Source: Trichomonas tenax
Taxonomy: Eukaryota; Parabasalia; Trichomonadida; Trichomonadidae
DNA length: 36,807 bases
Reading direction: 5' to 3'
Assembly: GCA_023091735.1 (NCBI GenBank)
Contig: JALKBU010000492.1
Coordinates: 1 to 36,807, forward strand
The notes beneath the pieces were generated by a model. The model worked only from the letters and a program-made list of their open reading frames with translations. It did no database searches and had not been told where the DNA came from. Of this stretch, positions 18,785 through 27,830 are shown piece after piece (the first letter of the stretch is position 1; every line of letters starts with the position of its first letter). Position numbers and translations under genes: made by a program.

Positions 18785-19422
18785 TGGACAAATCCAACTA
18801 ACGTGTTTTGTAAAGTGTCAGATTTGTCGGAAATAGAGTTGGTGCACAGCTTACAAAAAGTGTCATTTTGCAATGGGTCATCTAGACAGAGCTTCGAAAG
18901 TGCGTGAAGGCATGCGCGGCCTTCACGATACCTAGATGTTATACTTGGTGTCCCAGTGCATGATTCGCAGTCTTCGACACTGGCGGTGCCACTGAGGTCT
19001 GCACGACACTACTCTTTAGGCGCCAAGCCTGAGTCTCCCTTATCGAAAAAATCTTTCTTTTAATTTTATTCCACCATCTTATTTTGTCTCTGATTATTTT
19101 AAACATAACTTCTTTATTTCACATTATTAGAATCTCTAATTTATTTTTATTTTCACTTTTCGATTTTAAATTTTTTTAAACAGTAAGTTATTTAAATTTT
19201 GAATGATAATTACATTTATACTAGCAATAAGTAATCTCTTTCCAAATTTATAGCCTCTCTAATATTTCAATTCGCCCATATTTTTACAAATTCACTAATT
19301 TTTTCCTTTTTTTTATTTTTGTTAAATACAAACTGGCTCTCTAGTTCTAACAAATATGACACTTTACAACAATTACATGTCAAATCTGACACTTTACAAA
19401 ACATGTTAGTTGGATTTGTCCA
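18785..19422. mobile_element. Inverted-repeat element B (about 640 bp) enclosing a structured island
   Basis: The 42-base arm at 18785-18826 (TGGACAAATCCAACTAAC ... GTCAGATTTG) matches the reverse complement of 19381-19422 at 41 of 42 positions. Inside each arm is a second, weaker copy of a GTAAAGTGTCA-like word. At the right end TTGTCCAGCACTC is repeated directly (19416-19428 and 19473-19485). No ORF lies inside; instead there is the GC-rich island described next. Size and arm length are close to element A, but the arm sequences are unrelated. Likely a non-autonomous DNA transposon. Confidence 0.6.
18870..19045. other. GC-rich, hairpin-forming island (possible structured RNA)
   Basis: About 175 bases of balanced composition in a strongly AT-rich setting. 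Stems I can see: CATCTAG 18879-18885 with CTAGATG 18932-18938, enclosing a 9-bp hairpin (CGTGAAGGC 18903-18911 with GCCTTCACG 18919-18927, loop of 7); then CTTGGTG 18944-18950 with CGCCAAG 19021-19027 (one G-U), enclosing CCAGTG 18953-18958 with CACTGG 18978-18983. It does not fit a tRNA (no T-loop), 5S rRNA or U6 RNA that I can recognise. Could be a non-coding RNA, part of a transposon, or a foreign fragment. Confidence 0.4.
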
Positions 19423-19769
19423 GCACTCGTTTTGATTCGATTCATCATTATAATCATACAATAGTACATAAATTGTCCAGCACTCATATTAATTTTTTTA
19501 TCGTTCAAAATTGAAAATTATTGAGAGGAACATTTTTGGACTTTAATGGTGATGCTATATCGGATTTAGGTATTTCAGTGTTTTACAATTTTTCTTTACA
19601 TTTGGTGAACATTGCAATATATCCACTGCTGCGACTAATGGTGTCGAAAAAACATTTGAGTGTTTAAAAATCAAAAATTGGTGAAAACGTTTCTGCAGCA
19701 TGTCAATATCAAGAATAATTGAAAAACAATTCTGAATGTTACACAAAAATTATCAAAAAAATCTGATTG

Positions 19770-20755
19770 ATCAATCCGGAGGAAGCCGCCTTTTTCCAGC
19801 AGAACGGGATCACGTGCCAGGAGATCATCGCGAAGGGAGGACACGGCGAGGTCTACCTCGTCTACTCGAGCGTTTACAAGAAGACTTACGCGCTCAAGAA
19901 GATCCCTGAAAAACTCTTCAACCAATCGTAAATAGACTCCCTCAAGGCGATAGACGACGTCAACATCGTCTCCCTCTACCAGTACTACAAATTCGATGAC
20001 TACTACTACATGCTGATGGAATACTGCCCGAACGACCTCGACAAGCTCATCAGGAAGTCCCCGGACCTGCCGGTGGACCAACTGATGAGGTACGTCCACG
20101 ACATTCTCGTTGCCGTAAAGGCCTGCCACTACAAGCACATCGCGCACTCAGACATAAAGCCGTCCAACTTCGTGATTGACAGGTACGGGAGGGTGAAGAT
20201 GGGAAACTTCGGCCTTTCGTTGATTTACAAGGATCACCCGACCAGCAATCTCTTCAAGGGAACGAGATTGTTCATGGCTCCCGAAATATTCCTATTCAAG
20301 GAGTACGATCCGATAGCGGCGGACGTATGGGCGATCGGCGTTACGATATTTTACTTGGCTACGAGGACTTATCCTTTCTACTCGAACGATCCGAGGGTAA
20401 TTTTGCAGAAAATAGAAAAGGGTGTCTATAACGATAAAAATATAGAGGACGCACATCTCAAATGGTAATCGCAAGGTGCATTGAATCAGATCTGCATTAT
20501 CGCGCGAAAATAGTAGAGCTCTTAACGATTCCATACTTCGCCCCGTACAACCAGCCGCAGCCTGTGAGGATCAGTATCTTCCCAAAGAATGAGAATATGA
20601 AATCACAGCAGCTAATTGTGAAGCCGCAGATCGCAGGAAGAAGAGCCTCAATTGGTGCTATCAGCATTCTCAAGATGAAGGGTATGATGGGCTCCAGACT
20701 GCAGCTCAATCAGCCTCAGAACAAATCTGTTGAAACTTTCAATCTTGTCGATTAA
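19770..20755 (+). pseudogene. Decayed kinase, local family member 4
   Basis: Aligned to the gene at 16635, this copy covers the whole kinase plus tail but has four defects. The start is ATC (19770-19772) where the paralogue has ATG followed by the same AATCCGGA. Codon 54 is TAA (19929-19931) where paralogues have Glu. The metal-binding DFG is NFG (AAC at 20205-20207). One base is missing near 20459-20463, so the frame ends at LKW-stop and the alignment resumes in another frame as MVIARCIESD. The catalytic loop HSDIKPSN and lysine KKIP are still there. The tail keeps LIVKPQ and a RRAS sequence. Such good preservation apart from discrete lesions suggests recent loss. A shorter in-frame product from an ATG at 20010 would lack the ATP-binding lobe. 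Confidence 0.9.
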
Positions 20756-21679
20756 AATGTTTTGTAAAATAAACTGGTTGCCCAAAGGTGGGCCCTATTG
20801 AGAGGAATTGAGAGAAATGGCGATTAAAAAGCCTTCAAACATAGGGGCCAGGTTAGGGAATAAAATATGTCAATTTTTATCTCTGTAAAGGAGTTTATTT
20901 AGGACCCGAATGCCAGTGCAGCTACACCAGGTACAGACTAGTCTAGGTTTAGGGCCTATAAAAACATATAAATCTCGTATAAGAAGGTAAGACCAAAGTG
21001 TGATTATAAACATATAAGCGAGATTATCATGAATTAACAATGAACAATCATCGCACAAGAATAAACAAAAGCTTTATAAGTGTGTAATGTCTTAAAACAG
21101 ATATAACATATTTTGGAAAATTGGAAATAGGTGGGGAAAAGCGGAATTTCAGTAAGGATAGGTTCTACTTGACAAGTACAGTGTATCCAGGGAAGCTGTA
21201 TAACATCTTTCTAAATCAAAAATGTTAATAATTTGAATTTTTTTTCTTAAAGATAGATTTGGCTGTGGGAAGCATTTCTTTATTGCCAAAGTGTAACCCA
21301 AGGAGAAGAATGCATTTAAATGAAAGTAAAAATATTTCGAAAATATATTGACCAATACAACTAAAAGAATGTAGTAAAAGTTGTATTAAACGATATTAAA
21401 AGAGTTGCAATGAGTATTGACATCGGTTGAAAGCAAAAAATCGATAGTTTTAATGATGAAATTTGATGATGAATTTAAGTTAATGTATTTTTGCTTCATC
21501 CGCTGTTAAATCTCATCTGCGGAAACATTAGAGTGAGTCCATTGAAACTTGTTGGAATGTTTCGGGTTTTTCTTACTGAGGTGACTAAACGTAAATGAAA
21601 ATTTATAGAATAACCTTAATTGACTAAGGGCCACCTTTGGGCAAGCAGTTTACCTTTCTTAATAAAATCACATGTTTAC
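20756..21679. other. Spacer largely filled by inverted-repeat element C
   Basis: Non-coding, AT-rich between the decayed kinase and the Sfi1-like gene end. Element C (20770-21652) occupies nearly all of it. No ORF of interest inside. Confidence 0.55.
20770..21652. mobile_element. TA-flanked inverted-repeat element C, Tc1/mariner-like MITE
   Basis: The left end TAAACTGGTTGCCCAAAGGT (20770 on) and the reverse complement of the right end (21626-21652, ending GCAAGCAGTTTA) agree over about 26 bases with one substitution and one single-base gap. Both ends carry TA, the target duplicated by Tc1/mariner transposases, and the terminal AACTG/CAGTT is in keeping with that superfamily. The 830-bp interior has no ORF, so this would be a non-autonomous copy. 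It sits directly after the stop codon of the decayed kinase. Confidence 0.65.
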
Positions 21680-23710
21680 TTACATATTTAAAAGATCATT
21701 GAGTTCCGCCAAGATGAACGATTTCTTCTTCTTTGACTCGTTAAACAAAACGGGGTTCTCTATCAAGTTCGCGTGGGAGGAAGACTTGAGCTCGTCCTTC
21801 TCCTTCGCTCTAAGTGAATACGTGACTCTGAGCTCTGGAAAGACGTCCTCTGGCTTCCTCCTGTGCATCCTTTGGTCGTCTGTGTACATCTCTAGAGCTG
21901 CCTTCAGGTTCACTAAGAGCGGCGGATTCTCGGCTCCTTGAGACTGAGGGATCTCTGAGTCATCGACGATGATGTCATCCGACAATATGATCTCTGCTGG
22001 CTTTTTCGTCTTTGTTGCGGAAACTCTGAAACGGGGATCGAGTTCTGACCACATCAAAGCCGCTTCGTGGGCTTCTTGCTGCAGTATGAAAGCCTTGTCT
22101 CTCGGATTCCTTTTTCTCAGTGCAGCAGCTTCAGATAAACCGGCCATCTCTGTAGTCCTGAGGAATTTCGCGACTTTCGCTGGACGCCGCTTCATCTTCT
22201 CCCTGAAATACTGCTCAACAGTCATTCTCGGTGGGCGCGCATCAGCGGCAGTGTCCCTCCACCCGTACAATAAAATCAAGTGCCACAGAACTGTCCTCAG
22301 GTGGTGCCTTGCCAGCAGAGTGAGAGACCTGACTGGCTCTGAGAGAGAAATTCTGTTTCTGACTGCGTCGGTAATGTTCGATGTCGGCGCTTTGATTTTG
22401 AAGTTGGCATCCGCTTGCAGCTCAGTCATCGGGAAAACAGAAACGCGATGTCGCTGCCGTCCGTGCGGGACTTGCGGCGCTGCCTGGAGCTTGAACGGAG
22501 TGAAGATTTTGTGGGTTTTGATTCCTGCATTGATCTTGAAAGCCTCGAACAGATACCTTTTGAGCGTCATTCTGCGGGACTCAAAAGCCGCGAAGTACGC
22601 GTAACGGCGTGCTTGCCTCGAGCACTCTATCGACTGCCTCCACACGAAGAACGCCCTTGTCATCGTTGAGTGGACGAAGTCTCCCTTTAGATGGAGCATT
22701 ATCGGGAGAATGCGAGATTTGTTTCTCCAAACGTTCGTTATGATCAGGCAGCTCTTCACGCTGTGATAGAGCGATCCCTCCCTCCACAGCTTGAAGCACT
22801 TCGACAATATCACCAATGTCTTCCTTATGAGGTAGAGATTAAGAGTTCCCTTTCTGATCTGGTCCTTGTCCGTGATGGAGTACCACTGCGACATTATCCT
22901 CCGCGTCTTCATCTTGTTGAAGCTCTGCAGCCTTCCGTGTTCGTGGAGGACTCTGACGCAGTTCATCAGGAGCCTTCTGTTGAGCTGAAAGGCCGAAATC
23001 GTGACGTGGATGTTGCGCTGCTCGACCATGTAGTTGTTGAGGGCCGCGAGAGCGCGAGATATCAGGTGATTGCGGCAGAAAACTTCGGAGTTTTTCTTCA
23101 TTCTTATTTGGTGCTTCGTGTTCGCGTTGTAAATGTTCCACTCGAATATGAAATACTTTGAGACTTCGTAATTGTAAAACTTCGGATGGTTCTTCTGTAT
23201 ATTTATTCGCTTTAAAACTTGAAAAGTCCAAAACAGAGAACCAAAACGCCTCCACATCAGATAGGAAGCGTAGGCGGTCGGAGTTTTCATCATTTGCTTG
23301 ATGTCGACAACCGTTTGGTGCCAATTTATCATTATTGGATGCGCGAAGTTATATCTGACGGATAAATGTATCATTTTCAAGGGTTTCCTGATGACTCTGT
23401 TCCGTCTACGCTGCTGCGACGCTCTCCAGTGCTTCTGAATGAAACTTGCTGCGATATCTTCCTCCGCTTTCTTGATTTGGAGCTTTATGTAGTCGTCAAT
23501 CTCGTTTTTGCTTGAAAAAACGGTCGCTTTCCTCAGATTTTGGACTCTAGCGCTGTCCGGAATTCTAAGTTTGTCGCATTTCGACAGAATTCCGGACCCT
23601 GCCGGCGCCGGCGTCAGCCTCTTCAGTGGGAGGCCCCTCACGCGCGACGTTGAGGGCGCTCTGACCGCCGGAACGTTTTCTCGAAGTAACCTCGGCGTCA
23701 GACTCCTCAT
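21680..23710 (-). CDS. IQ-motif, Sfi1-like helical repeat protein
   Basis: A 676-residue, strongly basic protein. After a Pro/Arg-rich N terminus there is an IQ motif at about 87-108 (AASFIQKHWRASQQRRR), the calmodulin/centrin-binding pattern. Most of the rest (about 120-400) is a series of helical segments of 25-35 residues with spaced Trp, Phe and Leu and basic patches (YLMWRRFGSLFWTF, RRIMSQWYSI, CFKLWREG, AFFVWRQS), which resembles Sfi1 repeats that bind centrin in basal bodies and centrosomes. The C-terminal third is less structured with many charged residues. A role in basal body or flagellar-root fibres is likely but inferred. The ATG at 23710 follows an initiator-like TCATA. Confidence 0.65.
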   Translation of the reverse strand: MRSLTPRLLRENVPAVRAPSTSRVRGLPLKRLTPAPAGSGILSKCDKLRIPDSARVQNLRKATVFSSKNEIDDYIKLQIKKAEEDIAASFIQKHWRASQQRRRNRVIRKPLKMIHLSVRYNFAHPIMINWHQTVVDIKQMMKTPTAYASYLMWRRFGSLFWTFQVLKRINIQKNHPKFYNYEVSKYFIFEWNIYNANTKHQIRMKKNSEVFCRNHLISRALAALNNYMVEQRNIHVTISAFQLNRRLLMNCVRVLHEHGRLQSFNKMKTRRIMSQWYSITDKDQIRKGTLNLYLIRKTLVILSKCFKLWREGSLYHSVKSCLIITNVWRNKSRILPIMLHLKGDFVHSTMTRAFFVWRQSIECSRQARRYAYFAAFESRRMTLKRYLFEAFKINAGIKTHKIFTPFKLQAAPQVPHGRQRHRVSVFPMTELQADANFKIKAPTSNITDAVRNRISLSEPVRSLTLLARHHLRTVLWHLILLYGWRDTAADARPPRMTVEQYFREKMKRRPAKVAKFLRTTEMAGLSEAAALRKRNPRDKAFILQQEAHEAALMWSELDPRFRVSATKTKKPAEIILSDDIIVDDSEIPQSQGAENPPLLVNLKAALEMYTDDQRMHRRKPEDVFPELRVTYSLRAKEKDELKSSSHANLIENPVLFNESKKKKSFILAELNDLLNM

Positions 23711-23715
23711 ATATT

Positions 23716-23720
23716 TATGA
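23716..23720 (-). promoter_or_regulatory. Initiator-like motif TCATA before Sfi1-like gene
   Basis: Minus-strand TCATA, fitting TCA(+1)Y(T/A), places a start at about 23718, 8 nt ahead of the ATG. The gene is divergent from the initiator-binding-domain gene 141 bp away. Confidence 0.5.
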
Positions 23721-23851
23721 CCTATATAATGCTCTGCAAAGCTATTTATTCGAAGTTGGGATTTTTTGTTTTTTTTCTAAAGAAATATACAAAAATTATC
23801 AAAAATACAAAAAATAAAAATGCGGTCAGATTTTAATTTTTTTTGTAACAT

Positions 23852-24621
23852 ATGGATGATCCGTCCAAGTTGAAGCCTATGTTCATGAAATTCTATCGCC
23901 GCATGACCAGGCGGAGTACGATAAGCTGAGGGAGAGCTTCTCCAGCGTCGGAAACAAGTTCATCAAAAATCAAAGATGCCAAACCATTCAGGCGGCGTTT
24001 AATTCCATCAGGGAGTACTGTTGCAGGGCCGACGACGATGACTGGAAGAGGTATCTCGTCTGCGGAATCTGCTGGCTTGACAACGATATCGCAATTAACA
24101 TTCGAAACATTCGTCTTCTTCTAAATAAATGCAAATCTTCGATTAATGGTGCGTTGGTAAAGATGGGATATGGTGCAGACTTGAAAAAGGGCGAAGAATC
24201 ACTTTCTTTGATTGCAAAGATTCCGTTTTTAAAGGGAAATTTCGTTGAGCAGAGAAAGTGGACAATAAGGAGGCGAACAATCGCTTCTCCTGCACCAATT
24301 TCTAGATTTAATCCATATTTTTCGCCTTATATGGTTACTCCACAACCTTTCTTCGCACAGAACCAAGTATATCCATGCAACGCATACACAGAGAAAGTCA
24401 ATTTGTTTGCTTTTCCACAAATGCCTAATACTCAACAGAATCCTCCGGCGCCTGCTCAATCGCAATGTGCTTGCCAGGAACCTGAAGTGAAAAAGCAAGC
24501 TGAAGACCGGATGCAGCGAATTATTCAGTTATTGAATGAAAACTTCGAAATAGATCCAGCATGTTGCATGCCTATCGAGTGGAACGTGGAGCCAGAAGAA
24601 CAAGCACTTGAGTGGAGTTAA
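23852..24621 (+). pseudogene. Initiator-binding domain (IBP39-type) gene with 5' frameshift
   Basis: The frame ending at 24621 encodes an IBP39-type initiator-binding domain: AEYDKLRESFSSV, then the CGICWL segment followed by IAINIRNIRLLLNKCKSSIN and KMGYG, and the PFLKGNF / RKWTIRR end. This winged-helix domain binds the trichomonad core promoter element Inr in the nucleus. Downstream is a Pro/Gln-rich linker and an acidic end. The domain frame has no ATG before 24154, which would cut off most of the domain. An ATG at 23852 lies in another frame, which ends after 25 codons (MDDPSKLKP...). A single missing base between about 23858 and 23905 would join them. Either the gene is broken, or there is an assembly error, or an unusual start. 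No trichomonad splice signals (GTAYGT, ACTAACACACAG) are visible. The C-terminal domain of IBP39 is not evident. Confidence 0.75.
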
Positions 24622-24661
24622 TATTCATATAATATTTTGTTTGAATTATTTTGTTGTTATT

Positions 24662-25039
24662 ATGTTAAATATGTCTTATTCTCATGATATCCAGTCTACT
24701 CTTCGCTTCTCATTGAAGGTTATCATTTCATCATTCGACAATCATATAATTAACCCAAATGAAACTCAGATCCGTTATAAGCATCAACAATATAGCGCTG
24801 TTATCCCACACATATCGAAATATTTCGGATCAATGAGATATGATTTGTACATTCCGCAGAGTTAAACCATTTCAGAGTCAGAAATCGTGATTATTTGCCA
24901 AATGACACCCAATGGAGCCAAAATAAATGATTGCTGTTGTTCTTGGGAAATTAAACATATAAACATCCAAGAAGTCGAAATTCGGAATCTGCAGCCACTC
25001 CAAAAGCGAATTCCTGAAGATCGAAAAAACAAAAAATAA
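24662..25039 (+). pseudogene. Small ORF interrupted by one in-frame TAA
   Basis: From the ATG at 24662 (or 24671) the frame runs 67 codons to TAA at 24863-24865, then stays open in the same frame for another 57 codons to a stop at 25037-25039. Both halves have plausible globular composition (FSLKVIISSF, then SEIVIICQMTPNG and SWEIKHINIQEVEIRNL), suggesting one ancestral 125-residue protein. I do not recognise it. It starts 40 bp after the initiator-binding-domain gene and could be a lost partner or distal part of it, but the frames differ. The chance of 57 open codons in AT-rich DNA is low but not negligible. Confidence 0.4.
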
Positions 25040-25269
25040 TAATTCAATCTCGATCACTTCTCAATTCTTTAATTTTTGAGAAAAATTTCCCAAACACTTA
25101 TAGAGGCTGTCGATAGAGAGAAAAAAAATTTGACGTTTTTGAAGCAAAAGTTTTGAGAGAATTCATTCAATCAGAAAAAAGCATTGTTAAATAATTTAAC
25201 TAAAACCAAACATTTAACAACTAAAAACAAAAGTGAGGTCACCGAAAATGACCTGAAAAAATGAAATGA

Positions 25270-26343
25270 TTACATCCTCGAAAGAGCTCTGGGAGGTAGT
25301 GTAAGGCACGAGGGGAAGGGAGAGAACAACTTAAACACCTCTTCCTCATAGGGATTAATTGTTTCTGCTTCGATTTTGCGAATCTGGGTATTTGGAGTCA
25401 ATTGTGGTGCTTTGATGACTTCGAATTTGAGGTCTTTCTTTGATTTCGCACGCTGGAAGAATCTGTGGTTTAATATCTGATTCATATCAAATCTGTTCTG
25501 TGGATTGATGTTGAGCATTCCATTCAGGAGATTGACCAAGTCATCTGGAACTGATGAGTCATATTGCAAGTAGCTTTCCATGGCAGATCTCGCAATCTCG
25601 TATTCATTTGCGCCGTTAAAAGGCAACTCACCGAAGCAAGCTTGATATATTGAGACTCCAAGTGACCAGACATCTTCTTTGACGGGGTCAATAATCGCGT
25701 CATACGAGTTTTCATCGCTGTAGTCTGAATCCGCAAAGACCTCCGGCGCCTGATATGCGGGCGTTCCGAGAACGCACTCAGCGCTTTGGAATGAATGGCC
25801 GATACCAAAGTCACTGAGTTTGGCTGTTCCATCGGAGAAAAGTAAAATATTCGCTGGCTTGATATCTTTGTGGGCAAAACCTTGCTCATGGAGGTGCATA
25901 AGGCCAATGACAACTTGTTTGAAGACTGTTGCGATCTTATCTAGAGATAATGTCTTTCCGTGAACGCAAAACTTGTCAAGGGATCCGCAATTCGCCCATT
26001 CCAAAACGATATATGCTGAGCCATTCTCACGGCAGTATATTGCCTCGTGAATGCTGAGGATGTTCTCATGGTGGAACCTCGCAAGGTTACGTACTTCACG
26101 CTCAAAGTGCTCGTATGGCGATTGGTAGGATCTCAGTCCCAATGACCTAAACTTCTTGACCGCGTAGTAATTGCCGGTTTTGGTGTCGAGACTCAAGTAA
26201 ATCTTCGATGAAAATCCATCTCCAATTTGCTTCAAGAGAATGTACTGGTCGACCTGCGTCACCCTCTTCTGCTGGCTCTTGCAGTAAATGACTGGTTGGA
26301 ACTTGATGATATTCGGCAAAGATTGGCTTCTAATTGAACACAT
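25270..26343 (-). CDS. LKB1/CaMKK-like Ser/Thr protein kinase
   Basis: 357 residues. The domain begins at about 34: glycine loop IGDGFSSKI, lysine in YAVKKF (K63), catalytic loop HKDIKPAN (158-165; Asp present, Lys for Arg), DFG (178-180), and GTPAYQAPEVF in the activation segment (193-203). The GTPAYQAPE block together with VKEDVWSLGVSIYQ and the ELPFNGANEYE that follows resembles LKB1 and CaMKK, the upstream kinases of AMPK. An acid-rich insert between APE and DVW (SDYSDENSYD) is unusual. The 90-residue C-terminal part past the domain has no known motif. No partner (STRAD/MO25) is nearby. The family call rests on a few blocks and is moderate. It starts 10 nt after an initiator-like TCATT. 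Confidence 0.8.
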   Translation of the reverse strand: MCSIRSQSLPNIIKFQPVIYCKSQQKRVTQVDQYILLKQIGDGFSSKIYLSLDTKTGNYYAVKKFRSLGLRSYQSPYEHFEREVRNLARFHHENILSIHEAIYCRENGSAYIVLEWANCGSLDKFCVHGKTLSLDKIATVFKQVVIGLMHLHEQGFAHKDIKPANILLFSDGTAKLSDFGIGHSFQSAECVLGTPAYQAPEVFADSDYSDENSYDAIIDPVKEDVWSLGVSIYQACFGELPFNGANEYEIARSAMESYLQYDSSVPDDLVNLLNGMLNINPQNRFDMNQILNHRFFQRAKSKKDLKFEVIKAPQLTPNTQIRKIEAETINPYEEEVFKLFSPFPSCLTLPPRALSRM

Positions 26344-27830
26344 AATAATATAATGAGCACTTTTCTGACATGTTAAGTATTCAATCTAATTGTGATATTT
26401 ACAAAATCTTTGCAAATCAATTGGCGAATCTTGCTCTAAGATTGGCTGTAAAGCTATATCCTCACTTCGCGATTGAATAGCATCACAATCTTTCAAAATT
26501 TGTGATAAAATTTTATTTTTAGATATTTTGAAAGGAAGCTAACGCTAGCGCAAGGCTCTTATCGCCCGAGAGTGCAAACTATTATTTGGTTTTGGGTAAA
26601 ACTATAGATGTAAACAACTTTTGGCGAAAATGATTGTCAATCCAGTAACATTGCCAAAGCTCTGTTGGTTAATAGTACGTGTAAAAAATAAAATCCGATA
26701 AATTCGACCAATTGTTGATTTATCTCTTGGGAGATGTTTTGAGAGGGAAATGATTTTAACTCTTTTTTTGTGAACCTTTCAAATTTTCAATCATGGGGAA
26801 ATCACATTTTATGATGTAATAACTATTTGTGTAGTCAATTTCAAATAACATTTTTGCATTTATCCATTTTATCGTTAAATATTGGTCTATACACAATGAT
26901 AAACCAAATGACGCTGATTATAAATATGAATATAAGTTCTCAGTTGTTTGAGAGCCTAATAGAATTTTGAGACAGAAGTAAAATTTTTTTTGACAAAATT
27001 TCAACTTTCAATTTGATTTAAAGTTAATGGCATCTTGATATAAAGATGATAAATAGAATAAATAAACTATATTTTTAAATCTAGGTACTCCTCTCAATTT
27101 TTTTCAAGGGATCCCCTTCAATATTGTGAGGAACACGCCCGTACAGTACCTAGATGAAAAAATGTAGTTTACTTCTTGATTTTTATCAATCCAATTTTTT
27201 AAAATACCAACGTCAGATTTTTAACACATGCAAAACGCTTCTATACTACATAGAACCTATGAATACATGAAAATATCCATTATCAGTACCAATATAGAGA
27301 TCTGTCCCTAATATCATCGAATAATACCAATATGAACACCGTATACAGTCCATCTAAACACAATTTTCCATCTGAACATGTTCTAATTGTGCGAATTCCA
27401 AATTTTTCTCCAAAATGCATGATTTTATTTCAATCAGCGAACGTAAAATAGACAGGACACATCGTATGGGCGACATTTGTGAAGGAATTATGAATCATTG
27501 GGTCTATAAAAGTGACAGTGTTGGTTTACAGTGGGGACGCACTGAGACGTAATGGCAAAAAGCGTCAAAAGTAACACATTTCCATTTTAATCGGTATTTT
27601 TTGAGATAAATAGTTGCAAAATGGTCTCTAAGGAAGTATTTATTGAACGAAAATAATTCTTTATGCCAAAAAGTGACAAATTCAAAATTTCAATCTTGAT
27701 TTTGTAAAAACTTCAAATTAAAATCGGACGCTCACAGCATGTTCGCTGCATTTGAAAATCGCTTCATGTTCTATAGGCTTTCATGCTGGCTTCCAACTCT
27801 ATATTTAATTGCAGTAGAGCTATTGAAGCA
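26344..27830. other. AT-rich spacer with short palindromes
   Basis: 1.49 kb without a gene. It contains an 11-bp perfect inverted repeat (ATCTAGGTACT at 27079-27089 with AGTACCTAGAT at 27145-27155) enclosing AAGGGATCCCCTT (27106-27118), and two GTGACA words (27508-27518, 27666-27679). No long inverted repeat of the kind in the other spacers was seen. Confidence 0.5.
26352..26356 (-). promoter_or_regulatory. Initiator-like motif TCATT before LKB1-like kinase
   Basis: Minus-strand TCATT fits TCA(+1)Y(T/A), with the A about 11 nt before the ATG at 26343. Confidence 0.45.

Larger units (their letters stand above)
17556..19769. other. 2.2-kb non-coding region with two inverted-repeat elements
   Basis: No convincing gene. 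It contains two separate inverted-repeat pairs (17902-18554 and 18785-19422, listed separately), a GC-rich island (18870-19045) unlike its surroundings, and AT-rich filler. The open frame at 18111-18350 lies inside the first pair and shows no domain. Confidence 0.6.

Noticed and set aside
18941..19027. Possible tRNA in the GC island because of a 7-bp outer stem
   Set aside because: No T-loop (GGTTCRA), no proper anticodon arm and wrong internal spacing.
23852..24154. Short intron joining the ATG to the initiator-binding domain
   Set aside because: No GTAYGT donor or ACTAACACACAG-type acceptor is visible in the stretch where the frame must change.
27515..27560. Tc1/mariner-like left end (TACAGTGGGGACGC)
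   Set aside because: No matching inverted right end found in the window.
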